From Bryobacteraceae bacterium (lineage in GTDB: Bacteria > Acidobacteriota > Terriglobia > Bryobacterales > Bryobacteraceae), in contig BPGE01000001.1 of NCBI GenBank assembly GCA_026002875.1, positions 1,054,001 to 1,118,000 on the forward strand: a stretch of DNA of 64,000 nt, given 5' to 3'. Of this stretch, positions 31,733 through 39,651 are shown one piece after another. How positions within the stretch are numbered: the first letter of the stretch is position 1; the number at the start of each line of letters is the position of its first letter. A program made the position numbers and the translations under genes. Below the pieces are notes generated by a model. That model searched no databases, was not told the DNA's origin, and saw only the letters and a program-made list of their open reading frames with translations.

Positions 31733-32821
31733 ATGGACAGCTTTCTGGGCCGCTACCGCAACCTGAGCGTGCTGCTGCTGCTGGTGGTGGGGCAGCTGCT
31801 TCTGCTCGCCTACCAGGTGCGCAGCAGCCAGGACGTGCCGCTGATCCGCATCTGGGCCGTGGCCGCCGTTTCGCCTCTGGCCCGCGCTCTGGAAGCCGGG
31901 CGCTCCGCGGCCGCCTCGTTTTTCTCCAGCTACTTCATTCTGCGCGACGTGCGCGCCGAAAACGAGCGTCTCAAAAAGGAGCTTGGCGAACTGCGGCTGA
32001 AGAACCACCTGCTGGCGGCCGAGCTCGCGTCAGCCGAGCGGGCGCAGGCGCTCGAGCAGTACCGGGCGCGCATCCCGTCGAAGACCCTGCCCGTCCGGGT
32101 CATCGGGGCGGGCGCCGGCCCCGGCACGCATACGGTGTTCGTCGACCGCGGATCTTCCGACGGCGTGCAGCGCGGCATGGCCGCCATCACGCCCGAAGGC
32201 ATCGTCGGCAAGGTGGTCGCCGCGTATCCGATGGCGTCGCTGGTTCAGCTGATCACGGCCCAGGGCGCGGTGGCCAGCGTCATCTCGCAGAAGAGCCGCG
32301 TTCGCGGGGCGCTGAAAGGAACCGGGGCCTCGCTTTGCGCTGTCGACCACGTCGAGAACAAGGATCCTCTCGAGCCGGGCGAGTGGTTCTACACGTCCGG
32401 CAACGACCGCGTCTTCCCGCGCGGGCTGCCCGTCGGGCGCGTGGCGCTGGTGCGCGAGGGCCGAGGGGGCAAGGAAGTCCTGGTCGAGCCGAGCGCCCTG
32501 AAATCGCGGATCGAAGAAATGCTCATTGTGATCGACGGCGTGCATGGATTGATTCCGCCGCCCGAGCAGCCGCCGGCGGAGGGCGTCAGCCTGCTGCCGC
32601 CGCCCCCGCCGGACTCCCCGCAGGAAGCCGCTCCCGCCGCGCCGGCGGCCAACGGCGGAGCGTTGACCGACGCCGACCGGCTCGTCGATCGCTACCGCCG
32701 CCTGACTGAATCCCAGGGACTGCAGCTGGGTGTCAAAGGCCGCATCGCCGACTTTACCCGCGAGCCTTCCCAGAGTCCGGTTCCTCCGGCCGAGAAAAAA
32801 TCGGAGCCGCCGCGTCCATGA
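31733..32821 (+). CDS. mreC: Rod shape-determining protein MreC
   Basis: MreC is a bitopic scaffold linking MreB to penicillin-binding protein 2. The 362-residue protein has one membrane helix (LSVLLLLVVGQLLLLAYQV), a coiled coil (RDVRAENERLKKELGELRLK) and the beta domain (GPGTHTVFVDRGSSDGVQRG, GIVGKVVAAYPMASLVQLIT). A Pro-rich segment and a C-terminal extension of about 90 residues follow. The end overlaps mreD by four bases. Confidence 0.95.
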   Translation: MDSFLGRYRNLSVLLLLVVGQLLLLAYQVRSSQDVPLIRIWAVAAVSPLARALEAGRSAAASFFSSYFILRDVRAENERLKKELGELRLKNHLLAAELASAERAQALEQYRARIPSKTLPVRVIGAGAGPGTHTVFVDRGSSDGVQRGMAAITPEGIVGKVVAAYPMASLVQLITAQGAVASVISQKSRVRGALKGTGASLCAVDHVENKDPLEPGEWFYTSGNDRVFPRGLPVGRVALVREGRGGKEVLVEPSALKSRIEEMLIVIDGVHGLIPPPEQPPAEGVSLLPPPPPDSPQEAAPAAPAANGGALTDADRLVDRYRRLTESQGLQLGVKGRIADFTREPSQSPVPPAEKKSEPPRP

Positions 32822-33351
32822 GCCGCATGGAGGACAGTCTCGTTCTGAGCCTGGCGGGCAGGAGCAAGGCCTCGCGATTCCCGCCCCTGCTGTATGCGGC
32901 TGCGCCCCTGGCGGCGATCCTGTTCCAGGTCTACGTCCCGCGCTTCCTCGATGCGCTCTCCTACCTGGAGCTCCCGCTGCTGGTCGCCATCTATTTCGCG
33001 CTCATGCGCAGGAAGCCCGGTTCCGGCGCTTTCATCGGCAGCCTCATCGGCCTGGCGCAGGATGCTCTTTCGCCCCATCCGCTCGGCATGAACGGCATCA
33101 GCAAAACTCTGTCCTGCTACTTTGCCGCGTCGCTCAGCCTGCGGTTCGACGTCGAGAACACGGTCCTGCGTTTCATCCTGGGCTTCTTCTTCTACCTGTT
33201 CCACCAGTTCTTTTTCTGGTCGCTCAGCCGCGGACTGCTGGGGCAGCAGACCGCTTTCCAGGTTCCGCAGACTGTGATCTCAGCCTTTCTCAACGCAGTC
33301 GTGGCCGCGGCGCTGTTCAGTTTCCTCGACCGCTTCCGCCGCGAGGACTGA
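32818..33351 (+). CDS. mreD: Rod shape-determining protein MreD
   Basis: A 177-residue polytopic membrane protein, coupled to mreC by an ATGA overlap. Hydrophobic segments include FPPLLYAAAPLAAILFQVYV, LELPLLVAIYFALM, GAFIGSLIGLAQDALS and FILGFFFYLFHQFFFWSL, the GLAQDALSPHPLGMNGISKT stretch being the recognisable MreD core. The last 35 bases overlap, tail to tail, the antisense ankyrin/LssY_C gene. Confidence 0.92.
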   Translation: MSRMEDSLVLSLAGRSKASRFPPLLYAAAPLAAILFQVYVPRFLDALSYLELPLLVAIYFALMRRKPGSGAFIGSLIGLAQDALSPHPLGMNGISKTLSCYFAASLSLRFDVENTVLRFILGFFFYLFHQFFFWSLSRGLLGQQTAFQVPQTVISAFLNAVVAAALFSFLDRFRRED

Positions 33352-35125
33352 GCCGGGCGGCCGCCGCTTCACGCCTCATTTTCCGCTCTCCGGTCATGTG
33401 CAGCACCATCATCCGGCCGTCCGTGCGGATCTCGTCGCCCGTGGCGTTGCCGGCGCGCTTCGGCGCGTCCGGGCGGTCCACCAGCGTGTAGCCTGTGGCC
33501 ACTCCCGTGAACAGCAGATCGTCGGCGATCTTCTGCCTCTCCTTGTCGATCTCCGGGTCGATGAGGTGATACCATTGCGTCCCCTTCCGCCCCACCCCGA
33601 TGCCGATGTCATGCGTCGCCGACGCCACCCAGACCGGCTGGCCGCGGTATGTGTCCCCGCGCCGGAAGACACGGAAGTGATGCCGTTTGGCGACCGTGTT
33701 GAGATCCTTCTGATACTCGTAGTCCGGATCCTTTCCTTCCAGCTGCAGCAGAGAGAACGGCGCCTCGCTGTAACCGCTCTTGCGCAGCGCCTGCAATGCC
33801 GTGATCATTCCGGTCTTGACTCCCAGGCTCTTGGCCTCCACCCAGCCCGCCATCTGGAAGCCCGTCTCCAGGTCTTCCTGAGAACCGATGAACATCAGAT
33901 TCACGATGTCGGAGTCCTCCCCGGAAGGCGTTTTCACGCGCAGCGGCTGCCGCCGCACCAGTTCCACCAGTTCTGGCGTGGCGGGAATCTCTTTCCACCC
34001 TTTCTGCGGCGCTTTCGTGCTCAGCTTCTCCGGCACCGACACGCGCAGGATCACCTCCGTGCCTTCCTTGTAGTCGATCTCGCGGCCCAGGGTCAGGTTG
34101 TAAGAGTGCGTCGCCCACCGCAGCCCCTCGCTCACGCCCGGCATCACGAAGCCCAGCCCCCGCAGCCCGATCGTCCACCGGCCGACCGCCTCGTTGGGAA
34201 ACGGCACGCCGAGGATGCGTCCGTGATGCACCGTCTCCCTCGCGTTGTCCACCTCGATCACCCGCGCGGCGATGCGCGTTTTCGCGCCGTCTTCATGGAG
34301 GAAATTGGCGAATTCGATAACGGCCTCGGCGCGCACGAACCGGTTCCTCGCTGATTGCACCGACAGAAGCGTGCCCTCCACTTTCGTGCCGGGCGACAAC
34401 ACGACGCGCCCGTCCGCCATCGCCGGCGCAATCACCACGCCCTCCAGCTTCTCGTCGCAGCGGGAGTTCTTGCTGTGCACGGGCTTGGTCAGCCGCACCC
34501 AGATCAGCGTGCCTTCGGGCACGTCCGCCTGCAGCGCATCGGCAAGGGCGGCGAACTGCTTCTTCGACGACAGCGCCCGGAGATGCGCAATGTAATCCGC
34601 CAGCCGTTCGGACTCCCGGTGGCTCACGCCGCGCCTGGCGCCGGCCTGTTCGAGCACGTAGCGCAGCACGTCCCGCGGGTTGGCTTCTTCCCAGTCCAGC
34701 GCCGTGTTGCCGTAGTCGTCTTCCGCGTTCACATCGATGCCTTCGTCGATGAGGATCTCCGCCAGCTCCCGGTAGGCGCGATGGGTCTCCTTGCCGGAGA
34801 ATTGCGCGATTCCGATGGCGATCCAGTGCAGCGCCGTGCGGCCCTGTTCGCCCTTCGCGTTCACGTCGGCGCCTTCATCCGCCAGCGCGCGGGCGCGCTG
34901 AATGAACTTTCTCGCCGTCGCCTCTTTCTTCTCCAGCGTCGCCAGCTGCAGGGCTTCCACCAGCTGCCTGCCCTTCTCGGGGGAGACCGTTCTGCCGGGT
35001 CTGGATTCCGAGGGCGGCGCCTGCGCGCCCGCAAGGGCGAGGCACGCCAGACACGAGGCCGCGAGGCTCGCCTTCCTCCGGGCTACGCAGTGCCGAATGA
35101 GCCAGAAAATTCCTTGTCCCTGCAT
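33317..35125 (-). CDS. Exported ankyrin-repeat protein with LssY_C domain
   Basis: A 602-residue protein. A leader (RRKASLAASCLACLALAGAQ) precedes two ankyrin repeats (ADEGADVNAKGEQGRTALHW and IDEGIDVNAEDDYGNTALDW) and a long middle part. The C-terminal region NLMFIGSQEDLETGFQMAGW, LQLEGKDPDYEYQKDLN, KRHHFRVFRRGDTYRGQPVW and ATHDIGIG matches the LssY C-terminal domain, found in many envelope proteins but of unknown activity. This domain order is uncommon. The start at 35125 lies inside the promoter of the divergent gene. Confidence 0.8.
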   Translation of the reverse strand: MQGQGIFWLIRHCVARRKASLAASCLACLALAGAQAPPSESRPGRTVSPEKGRQLVEALQLATLEKKEATARKFIQRARALADEGADVNAKGEQGRTALHWIAIGIAQFSGKETHRAYRELAEILIDEGIDVNAEDDYGNTALDWEEANPRDVLRYVLEQAGARRGVSHRESERLADYIAHLRALSSKKQFAALADALQADVPEGTLIWVRLTKPVHSKNSRCDEKLEGVVIAPAMADGRVVLSPGTKVEGTLLSVQSARNRFVRAEAVIEFANFLHEDGAKTRIAARVIEVDNARETVHHGRILGVPFPNEAVGRWTIGLRGLGFVMPGVSEGLRWATHSYNLTLGREIDYKEGTEVILRVSVPEKLSTKAPQKGWKEIPATPELVELVRRQPLRVKTPSGEDSDIVNLMFIGSQEDLETGFQMAGWVEAKSLGVKTGMITALQALRKSGYSEAPFSLLQLEGKDPDYEYQKDLNTVAKRHHFRVFRRGDTYRGQPVWVASATHDIGIGVGRKGTQWYHLIDPEIDKERQKIADDLLFTGVATGYTLVDRPDAPKRAGNATGDEIRTDGRMMVLHMTGERKMRREAAAARLSPRGGSGRGN

Positions 35126-35143
35126 GAGGCGCTCCCGTAGAAT
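35114..35143 (+). promoter_or_regulatory. Promoter of the 228-residue unknown protein
   Basis: TTGTCC (35114-35119) and TAGAAT (35138-35143) are 18 bases apart, 38 bases before the start codon at 35182. The site overlaps the first codons of the divergent ankyrin/LssY_C gene. Confidence 0.5.
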
Positions 35144-35181
35144 GAGGGTTGCAGTCAATTCTAAGCGCAAGGAGGGATGGG

Positions 35182-35868
35182 ATGACAAGATCTGCGATTG
35201 CAATGCTCGTTCTGGCTGCCTGTTCAATGGCTGCGGAAGCCGTGCCCCCGGGCCGCGCTCTCGCCGTGGAACATGCGGTTCCGTTCGGACAAATCCAGGG
35301 CAAATTGATTTTGTATGCGGATTACCTCGTGTTCGTTGACGAAGCCCAGCCGGCCGATTCCTTCGTCGCGCCGAAGGCTTCCATCGAAAGCCTCTCGGCC
35401 GATGGCGCCATGATCACCGTGCAGCTGAAAGACGCCGTGCGCAACCGCTCCGGCGAAGTGCGCCGCCTCAGTTTCCGGGCGCTCGACGGCGACCCCGGGC
35501 CTGTCACAAGCTGGTTCGGCTCGGGCGGAGCGCCAGCCGCGGCGCCTGCTTCGAGCGCCGCCGCGCAGTCTGTTCCTGAAGGGGCGAAGGTGTTTCCGGC
35601 CAGCCACAACCATCGCATCGGCTCCTGCAGCGGCCGCCTGCTGATCACCGCGGACCGTCTCAGCTATGAATCCACCGACGCGGTCAGCCATTCCCGCCGC
35701 TGGGAATTGAAGCAGATCCGCGACATCAGCCTCCCCAATCCCTACGAGCTTAACGTCCGCGCCTTCGGCGAAGGCAATTACAAGATCCGCCTGGAGGGCT
35801 CCGGCATGGATCCGCAAACCTACAAAGAGCTCGTCGACAGGATCACGGCCGCGCGCGCGCTCAAGTAA
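35182..35868 (+). CDS. Exported hypothetical protein with two PH/GRAM-like halves
   Basis: A 228-residue protein with signal peptide (RSAIAMLVLAACSMAAEA). Two similar segments are visible: GQIQGKLILYADYLVFVDEA with SIESLSADG, and RIGSCSGRLLITADRLSYES with ELKQIRDISLPNPYELNV; both read like a strand-rich fold of PH or GRAM type. I know no function. The start at 35182 follows AAGGAGGG by 5 bases. It lies 12 bases before the next small gene, between mreD and mrdA, so a link to wall growth is possible only by position. Confidence 0.7.
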   Translation: MTRSAIAMLVLAACSMAAEAVPPGRALAVEHAVPFGQIQGKLILYADYLVFVDEAQPADSFVAPKASIESLSADGAMITVQLKDAVRNRSGEVRRLSFRALDGDPGPVTSWFGSGGAPAAAPASSAAAQSVPEGAKVFPASHNHRIGSCSGRLLITADRLSYESTDAVSHSRRWELKQIRDISLPNPYELNVRAFGEGNYKIRLEGSGMDPQTYKELVDRITAARALK

Positions 35869-35880
35869 GCCGGGGATGAC

Positions 35881-36315
35881 ATGGCGCAACAGGATTCATC
35901 AGGGCTGGTCTCCCGGCGGACCGCCGTCATCGGCGCGTCGATCCTCGTCGCCTTTCTGCTTGGCTTTCTGATCCAGTTCGGGGCCGCACGCCAGGCCGAG
36001 TCCAGCCGTGCCGCGGCGGAGAGCGAGGCGGCTCGCCTCCGCCAGCAATTGACGCTGGCCGAACTGAGAGACCTCGCCGCTCTCCTGCTGTTCGAAGTGA
36101 CTCAGCGGAACTTCGGCACCGCTTCGCAGCACTCGACCGCCCTGTTCGACCGGCTTCAGTCCCTGGCGGTGGCCGGCTCCGCCGACCCGCGGCTGAGCGA
36201 AGCGCTGGCGGCGCGCGACCGGGTCACTGCCGGCCTTGCCGCCGCGGACCCCGCCGTGCAAGCCGAAGTGCAGCGCGTCTTCCACCTCGTCTTCCAGGCC
36301 ACGCGCTCCCGTTGA
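35881..36315 (+). CDS. Small bitopic membrane protein with coiled coil
   Basis: A 144-residue protein with a single membrane helix (RTAVIGASILVAFLLGFLIQ) followed by an alanine-rich coiled coil (ESSRAAAESEAARLRQQLTL) and helical domain (LRDLAALLLFEVTQRNFGTA, FDRLQSLAV). Not recognised. It shares the transcript of the previous gene and is followed 47 bases later by mrdA, so it belongs by position to the cell-elongation cluster. Confidence 0.7.
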   Translation: MAQQDSSGLVSRRTAVIGASILVAFLLGFLIQFGAARQAESSRAAAESEAARLRQQLTLAELRDLAALLLFEVTQRNFGTASQHSTALFDRLQSLAVAGSADPRLSEALAARDRVTAGLAAADPAVQAEVQRVFHLVFQATRSR

Positions 36316-36362
36316 CGGCGCACAGGTACACTGGAATCTGAAGCACCTGCTGAAATCCGGCC

Positions 36363-38258
36363 GTGCGACACCTCCGCGCAGAACGCGAGCCTGACTCCCT
36401 GCCTGCCCGCACTCTGTTCCGCGACGAGACGAAGTTCGCCGCGGGCAAAATCGCCGCATTCCAGTACCTCATCGTGGCGGTCTTCGTCTTCCTCGCGCTC
36501 GGTTACTGGGACCTGCAGGTGCTGAACGAGGAGTTTTACTCCGAAAAGGCGCAGCAGAATCAGATCAAGAGCCTTCCCATCCTCGCGCCGCGCGGCAAGA
36601 TCCTCGACCGCGACGGGCGCGTCATCGTGGACAACCACGAATCCTACCGCCTGATCCTCTCCCGCGAGAATCTGCGGCCCGCGCACCTGCGCCCCATCGC
36701 CCTCGGCCTGAACCTCGACCCCGGCGAGCTCGAGGCGAAAGTGCGCCGCTACAGCAAACAGCCCACGTACTTCGCCATCCCTCTCAAGGAGGAACTCAGC
36801 CTCGATGAGCTCGCTTTTGTGGAAGCGTTCCTCGGGCCCAGCGGCTTCCCCGAGCTCGAGCTGATCAAATCGCAATACCGCATCTATCCCAAAGGCGGCC
36901 TCGCCGCCCACCTGGTCGGCTACGTCGGCGAAATCAGCGACAGCGAGCTGAACTCGCCCGACTGGGCGCACCACAACCCGGGCGACATCATCGGCAAGAC
37001 CGGCGTGGAGCGCTACTACAACGAGCATCTGACCGGCGTCGACGGACAGCGCCAGGTGCGAGTCGACAACCGCATGAACACGCGCGAAGTGCTGGGCATC
37101 AAGGAGGCCGTGCCGGGCCGCGATCTGCAGCTCACCATCGACCTCGACCTGCAGGTCGTGGCGGAGCTGGCCATGGAGAACAGGCGCGGCGCCGTCGTCG
37201 CCCTCGATCCGCGCTCCGGAGAGGTTCTGGCGCTGGTATCGCACCCCTCCTACGATCCCAACCGCTTTTCCAGCCGCATCACGGCGCGCGAATATGCGTC
37301 CCTCGTGCAGGACCCCTACCGTCCGCTGTTCAACCGCGCCCTGCAGGCGCAGCTCGCTCCGGGTTCGACATTCAAGCCGATCATGGCTCTCGCCGCCCTC
37401 GAGTCCGGCGCCATCGACGACGACTTCACGGTGCACTGCTCGGGCGGGGCCACCTGGTATGGACGCTTCTTCAAATGCCACCGCCGGGGCGGGCACGGCA
37501 CGGTGAACCTGAAAACAGCCATCGCGCAGAGCTGCGACGTGTTTTTCTATGCCGTCGGCAACCGTCTGGGAATTGACACCATCGCTCACTACGCGGAACT
37601 GATGGGCTTCGGCAACAGGACCGGGGTCGACCTGCCGGGCGAGAAGGAAGGCGTCGTTCCTTCCACGCGCTGGAAGATCCGCACGCAACGGGAGAAGTGG
37701 TACGCGGGCGAGACGATCTCGGTCGCCATCGGCCAGGGCGCCCTCACCGTGACGCCCCTGCAGCTGGCGCACGCCATCGGCGGCCTTGCCATGGGCGGCG
37801 TGTTCATGCGGCCCCACGTCGTGCGTCCCGGGAAGCCCGAGCCGCCCGTCCGCAAAGCGGATTTCAATCCCGAAAACGTCCGCAAGGTCGTCGACGGAAT
37901 GTGCGCGGTTGTCAACGGCTGGGGCACGGCTTCGGCCTCCCGGATCCCGGGCATTGAAATGTGCGGCAAGACCGGCACCGCCCAGCTGGCCTCCAACGAT
38001 TTGCTGCGCCTGAAGAATTCCTCCGACTGGCACGACAATGCCTGGTTCGTCGGCTTCGCGCCTCCGGAGAACCCCGAGATCGTTGTCGCCGTCCTGTGGG
38101 AAAACGGAGAACACGGAGACATGGCGGCGCCCATCGCCCGCGATGTCATCAAGGCGTACTTCGACAAGAAACAGCGCATCGAGAGACTGGGCCGTCAACC
38201 CGCCAGCCTCGCCTCGGCCTTGCTCCAGCCCCCTGATCCCGCAAGGAGCGTCCGCTGA
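36363..38258 (+). CDS. mrdA: Penicillin-binding protein 2 (elongation transpeptidase)
   Basis: PBP2 cross-links side-wall peptidoglycan as partner of RodA. The 631-residue protein has a membrane anchor (FQYLIVAVFVFLALGYWDLQ), a dimerisation/pedestal domain (PRGKILDRDGRVIVDN, GYVGEISDSELN) and the transpeptidase domain with APGSTFKPIMALAA (SxxK), QSCDVFFYAVGN (SxN-like, here SCD as in PBP2) and CGKTGTAQ (KTGT). The start is GTG at 36363. It overlaps rodA by one base. Confidence 0.96.
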   Translation: MRHLRAEREPDSLPARTLFRDETKFAAGKIAAFQYLIVAVFVFLALGYWDLQVLNEEFYSEKAQQNQIKSLPILAPRGKILDRDGRVIVDNHESYRLILSRENLRPAHLRPIALGLNLDPGELEAKVRRYSKQPTYFAIPLKEELSLDELAFVEAFLGPSGFPELELIKSQYRIYPKGGLAAHLVGYVGEISDSELNSPDWAHHNPGDIIGKTGVERYYNEHLTGVDGQRQVRVDNRMNTREVLGIKEAVPGRDLQLTIDLDLQVVAELAMENRRGAVVALDPRSGEVLALVSHPSYDPNRFSSRITAREYASLVQDPYRPLFNRALQAQLAPGSTFKPIMALAALESGAIDDDFTVHCSGGATWYGRFFKCHRRGGHGTVNLKTAIAQSCDVFFYAVGNRLGIDTIAHYAELMGFGNRTGVDLPGEKEGVVPSTRWKIRTQREKWYAGETISVAIGQGALTVTPLQLAHAIGGLAMGGVFMRPHVVRPGKPEPPVRKADFNPENVRKVVDGMCAVVNGWGTASASRIPGIEMCGKTGTAQLASNDLLRLKNSSDWHDNAWFVGFAPPENPEIVVAVLWENGEHGDMAAPIARDVIKAYFDKKQRIERLGRQPASLASALLQPPDPARSVR

Positions 38259-39349
38259 TGGCTGCCTATCGCTCCATCCGGAATCTCGACTGGGTTCTGC
38301 TGCTGGTGGCCATCGCCATCGCCGGGCTGGGGATCCTGCAAATCTACAGCGCCACCATCGACACGGCGTGGCGCTCCGCATGGTGGAAGCAGGCGGTGTT
38401 TCTCGCCTCCGGCCTTCTCGTCATGTGGATCACCTCGCGCATCGACTACCACACTCTTCTGGGCCAGGCGCCCGTGCTGTATGCCGCCAGTCTCGCGCTT
38501 CTGGTGCTGACTCCTCTGGCAGGCTCCCTCGTCTGGGGATCGAGGCGGTGGATTCCGGTGGGATTCGGCTTCAAGTTCCAGCCTTCGGAATTTGTCAAAC
38601 TGGTGTTAGTATTACTGATAGCCCGGTATCTGGCGGAGCTGAAATCAGATCGGCTGGAGGGCCGGGACTTGTGGAAGCTGGGTCTGCTCGTGGGCATCCC
38701 GTGCGGGCTCGTCGCGGCCCAGCCCGATCTTGGAACGGCGCTGACCTACGCGTCCATCGCCGTTGCCGGAGTGTTTTTCGGCGGCATCCGATGGCAGCAC
38801 GCGCTCCTTCTGGGCGCGGCCGTCATTGTGCTGATGCCTGCCGGCTGGTTTGTGTTGAAGGATTATCAGAAGGCCCGGCTGGAGACCTTCCTGGACCCGA
38901 TGAAAGATCCCACGGGCAAGGGATACCAGGTCATCCAGTCGAAGATTGCTGTCGGCGCAGGCGGCATCTGGGGCCGCGGCGTGGCGCGGGGTTCGCAGAC
39001 GCAGCTCCGCTTCCTGCCGGTGGCTCACACGGATTTCATCATTTCCGCTTTCGCCGAGGAACATGGGTTTGTCGGCATCCTGGTCGTGTTCGGGTTGTAC
39101 TTCCTGCTGCTGATGCAGATTGTTCAGAACGCTCAGGCGGCGCCCGACCGGGCCGGGATGTTCATCTGCATGGGTGTTTGTTCGCTGCTGCTGTTTCACC
39201 TGCTCGTCAATGCGGGCATGGCGGTGGGACGGATGCCGGTCACCGGCATCCCGCTTCCGCTGATGAGTTACGGCGGCTCGAGCATGTTGTCGGTTTTCAT
39301 GATGCTGGGGCTGGTCAACAGTGTCCGGCTCCGGCGGTTTGCAGCGTGA
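38258..39349 (+). CDS. rodA: Peptidoglycan glycosyltransferase RodA
   Basis: RodA polymerises lipid II during cell elongation. The 363-residue SEDS protein has about ten membrane helices. Landmarks are GLGILQIYSATID, WGSRRWIPVGFGFKFQPSEF, LVAAQPDLGTALTYASIAVA (with the catalytic-region aspartate), LRFLPVAHTDFIISAFAEEH and PVTGIPLPLMSYGGSSMLS. Its ATG shares one base with the mrdA stop. Confidence 0.96.
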   Translation: MAAYRSIRNLDWVLLLVAIAIAGLGILQIYSATIDTAWRSAWWKQAVFLASGLLVMWITSRIDYHTLLGQAPVLYAASLALLVLTPLAGSLVWGSRRWIPVGFGFKFQPSEFVKLVLVLLIARYLAELKSDRLEGRDLWKLGLLVGIPCGLVAAQPDLGTALTYASIAVAGVFFGGIRWQHALLLGAAVIVLMPAGWFVLKDYQKARLETFLDPMKDPTGKGYQVIQSKIAVGAGGIWGRGVARGSQTQLRFLPVAHTDFIISAFAEEHGFVGILVVFGLYFLLLMQIVQNAQAAPDRAGMFICMGVCSLLLFHLLVNAGMAVGRMPVTGIPLPLMSYGGSSMLSVFMMLGLVNSVRLRRFAA

Positions 39350-39651
39350 CCTGGAACGAGAGAGCGTACCCGGAAAGGTTTGTCGATCCGGCGGCTGGCA
39401 CGAGTCGAGGACAGAGATTTCGCAGGCGAGATGACGCCTCCCGTCCGGGCGGAGCTTCGAATTTGCGCGCGTCCCTGCGGCGCCGCACCAGCCCGCGCGG
39501 CGGTTCGTGAAAGTTTCTTGCATCCGTTATCGCCCGGCATGGGGCCGCGTTCAGCCCAGGCCGGTCCGGCCCGCCTGAGTCGCTCGGAACTTCGGATCCT
39601 TCCCCTCTCCGCTCCCGCTGTTCACGCCCACTGGAGTGGAGGTCATTCGAA
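39350..39651 (+). other. Leader/intergenic region before rng
   Basis: 302 bases without a gene between rodA and the RNase E/G gene. GGAGGT at 39638-39643 is the ribosome binding site of the latter, 8 bases before its ATG. RNase E genes often have long leaders that the enzyme cleaves; I see no strong stem or promoter here. Confidence 0.4.

Noticed and set aside
33398-35140. Long plus-strand open frames opposite the ankyrin/LssY_C gene
   Set aside because: They are shadows caused by high G+C codon bias; His/Arg-rich, without domains, and the minus-strand frame has clear motifs.
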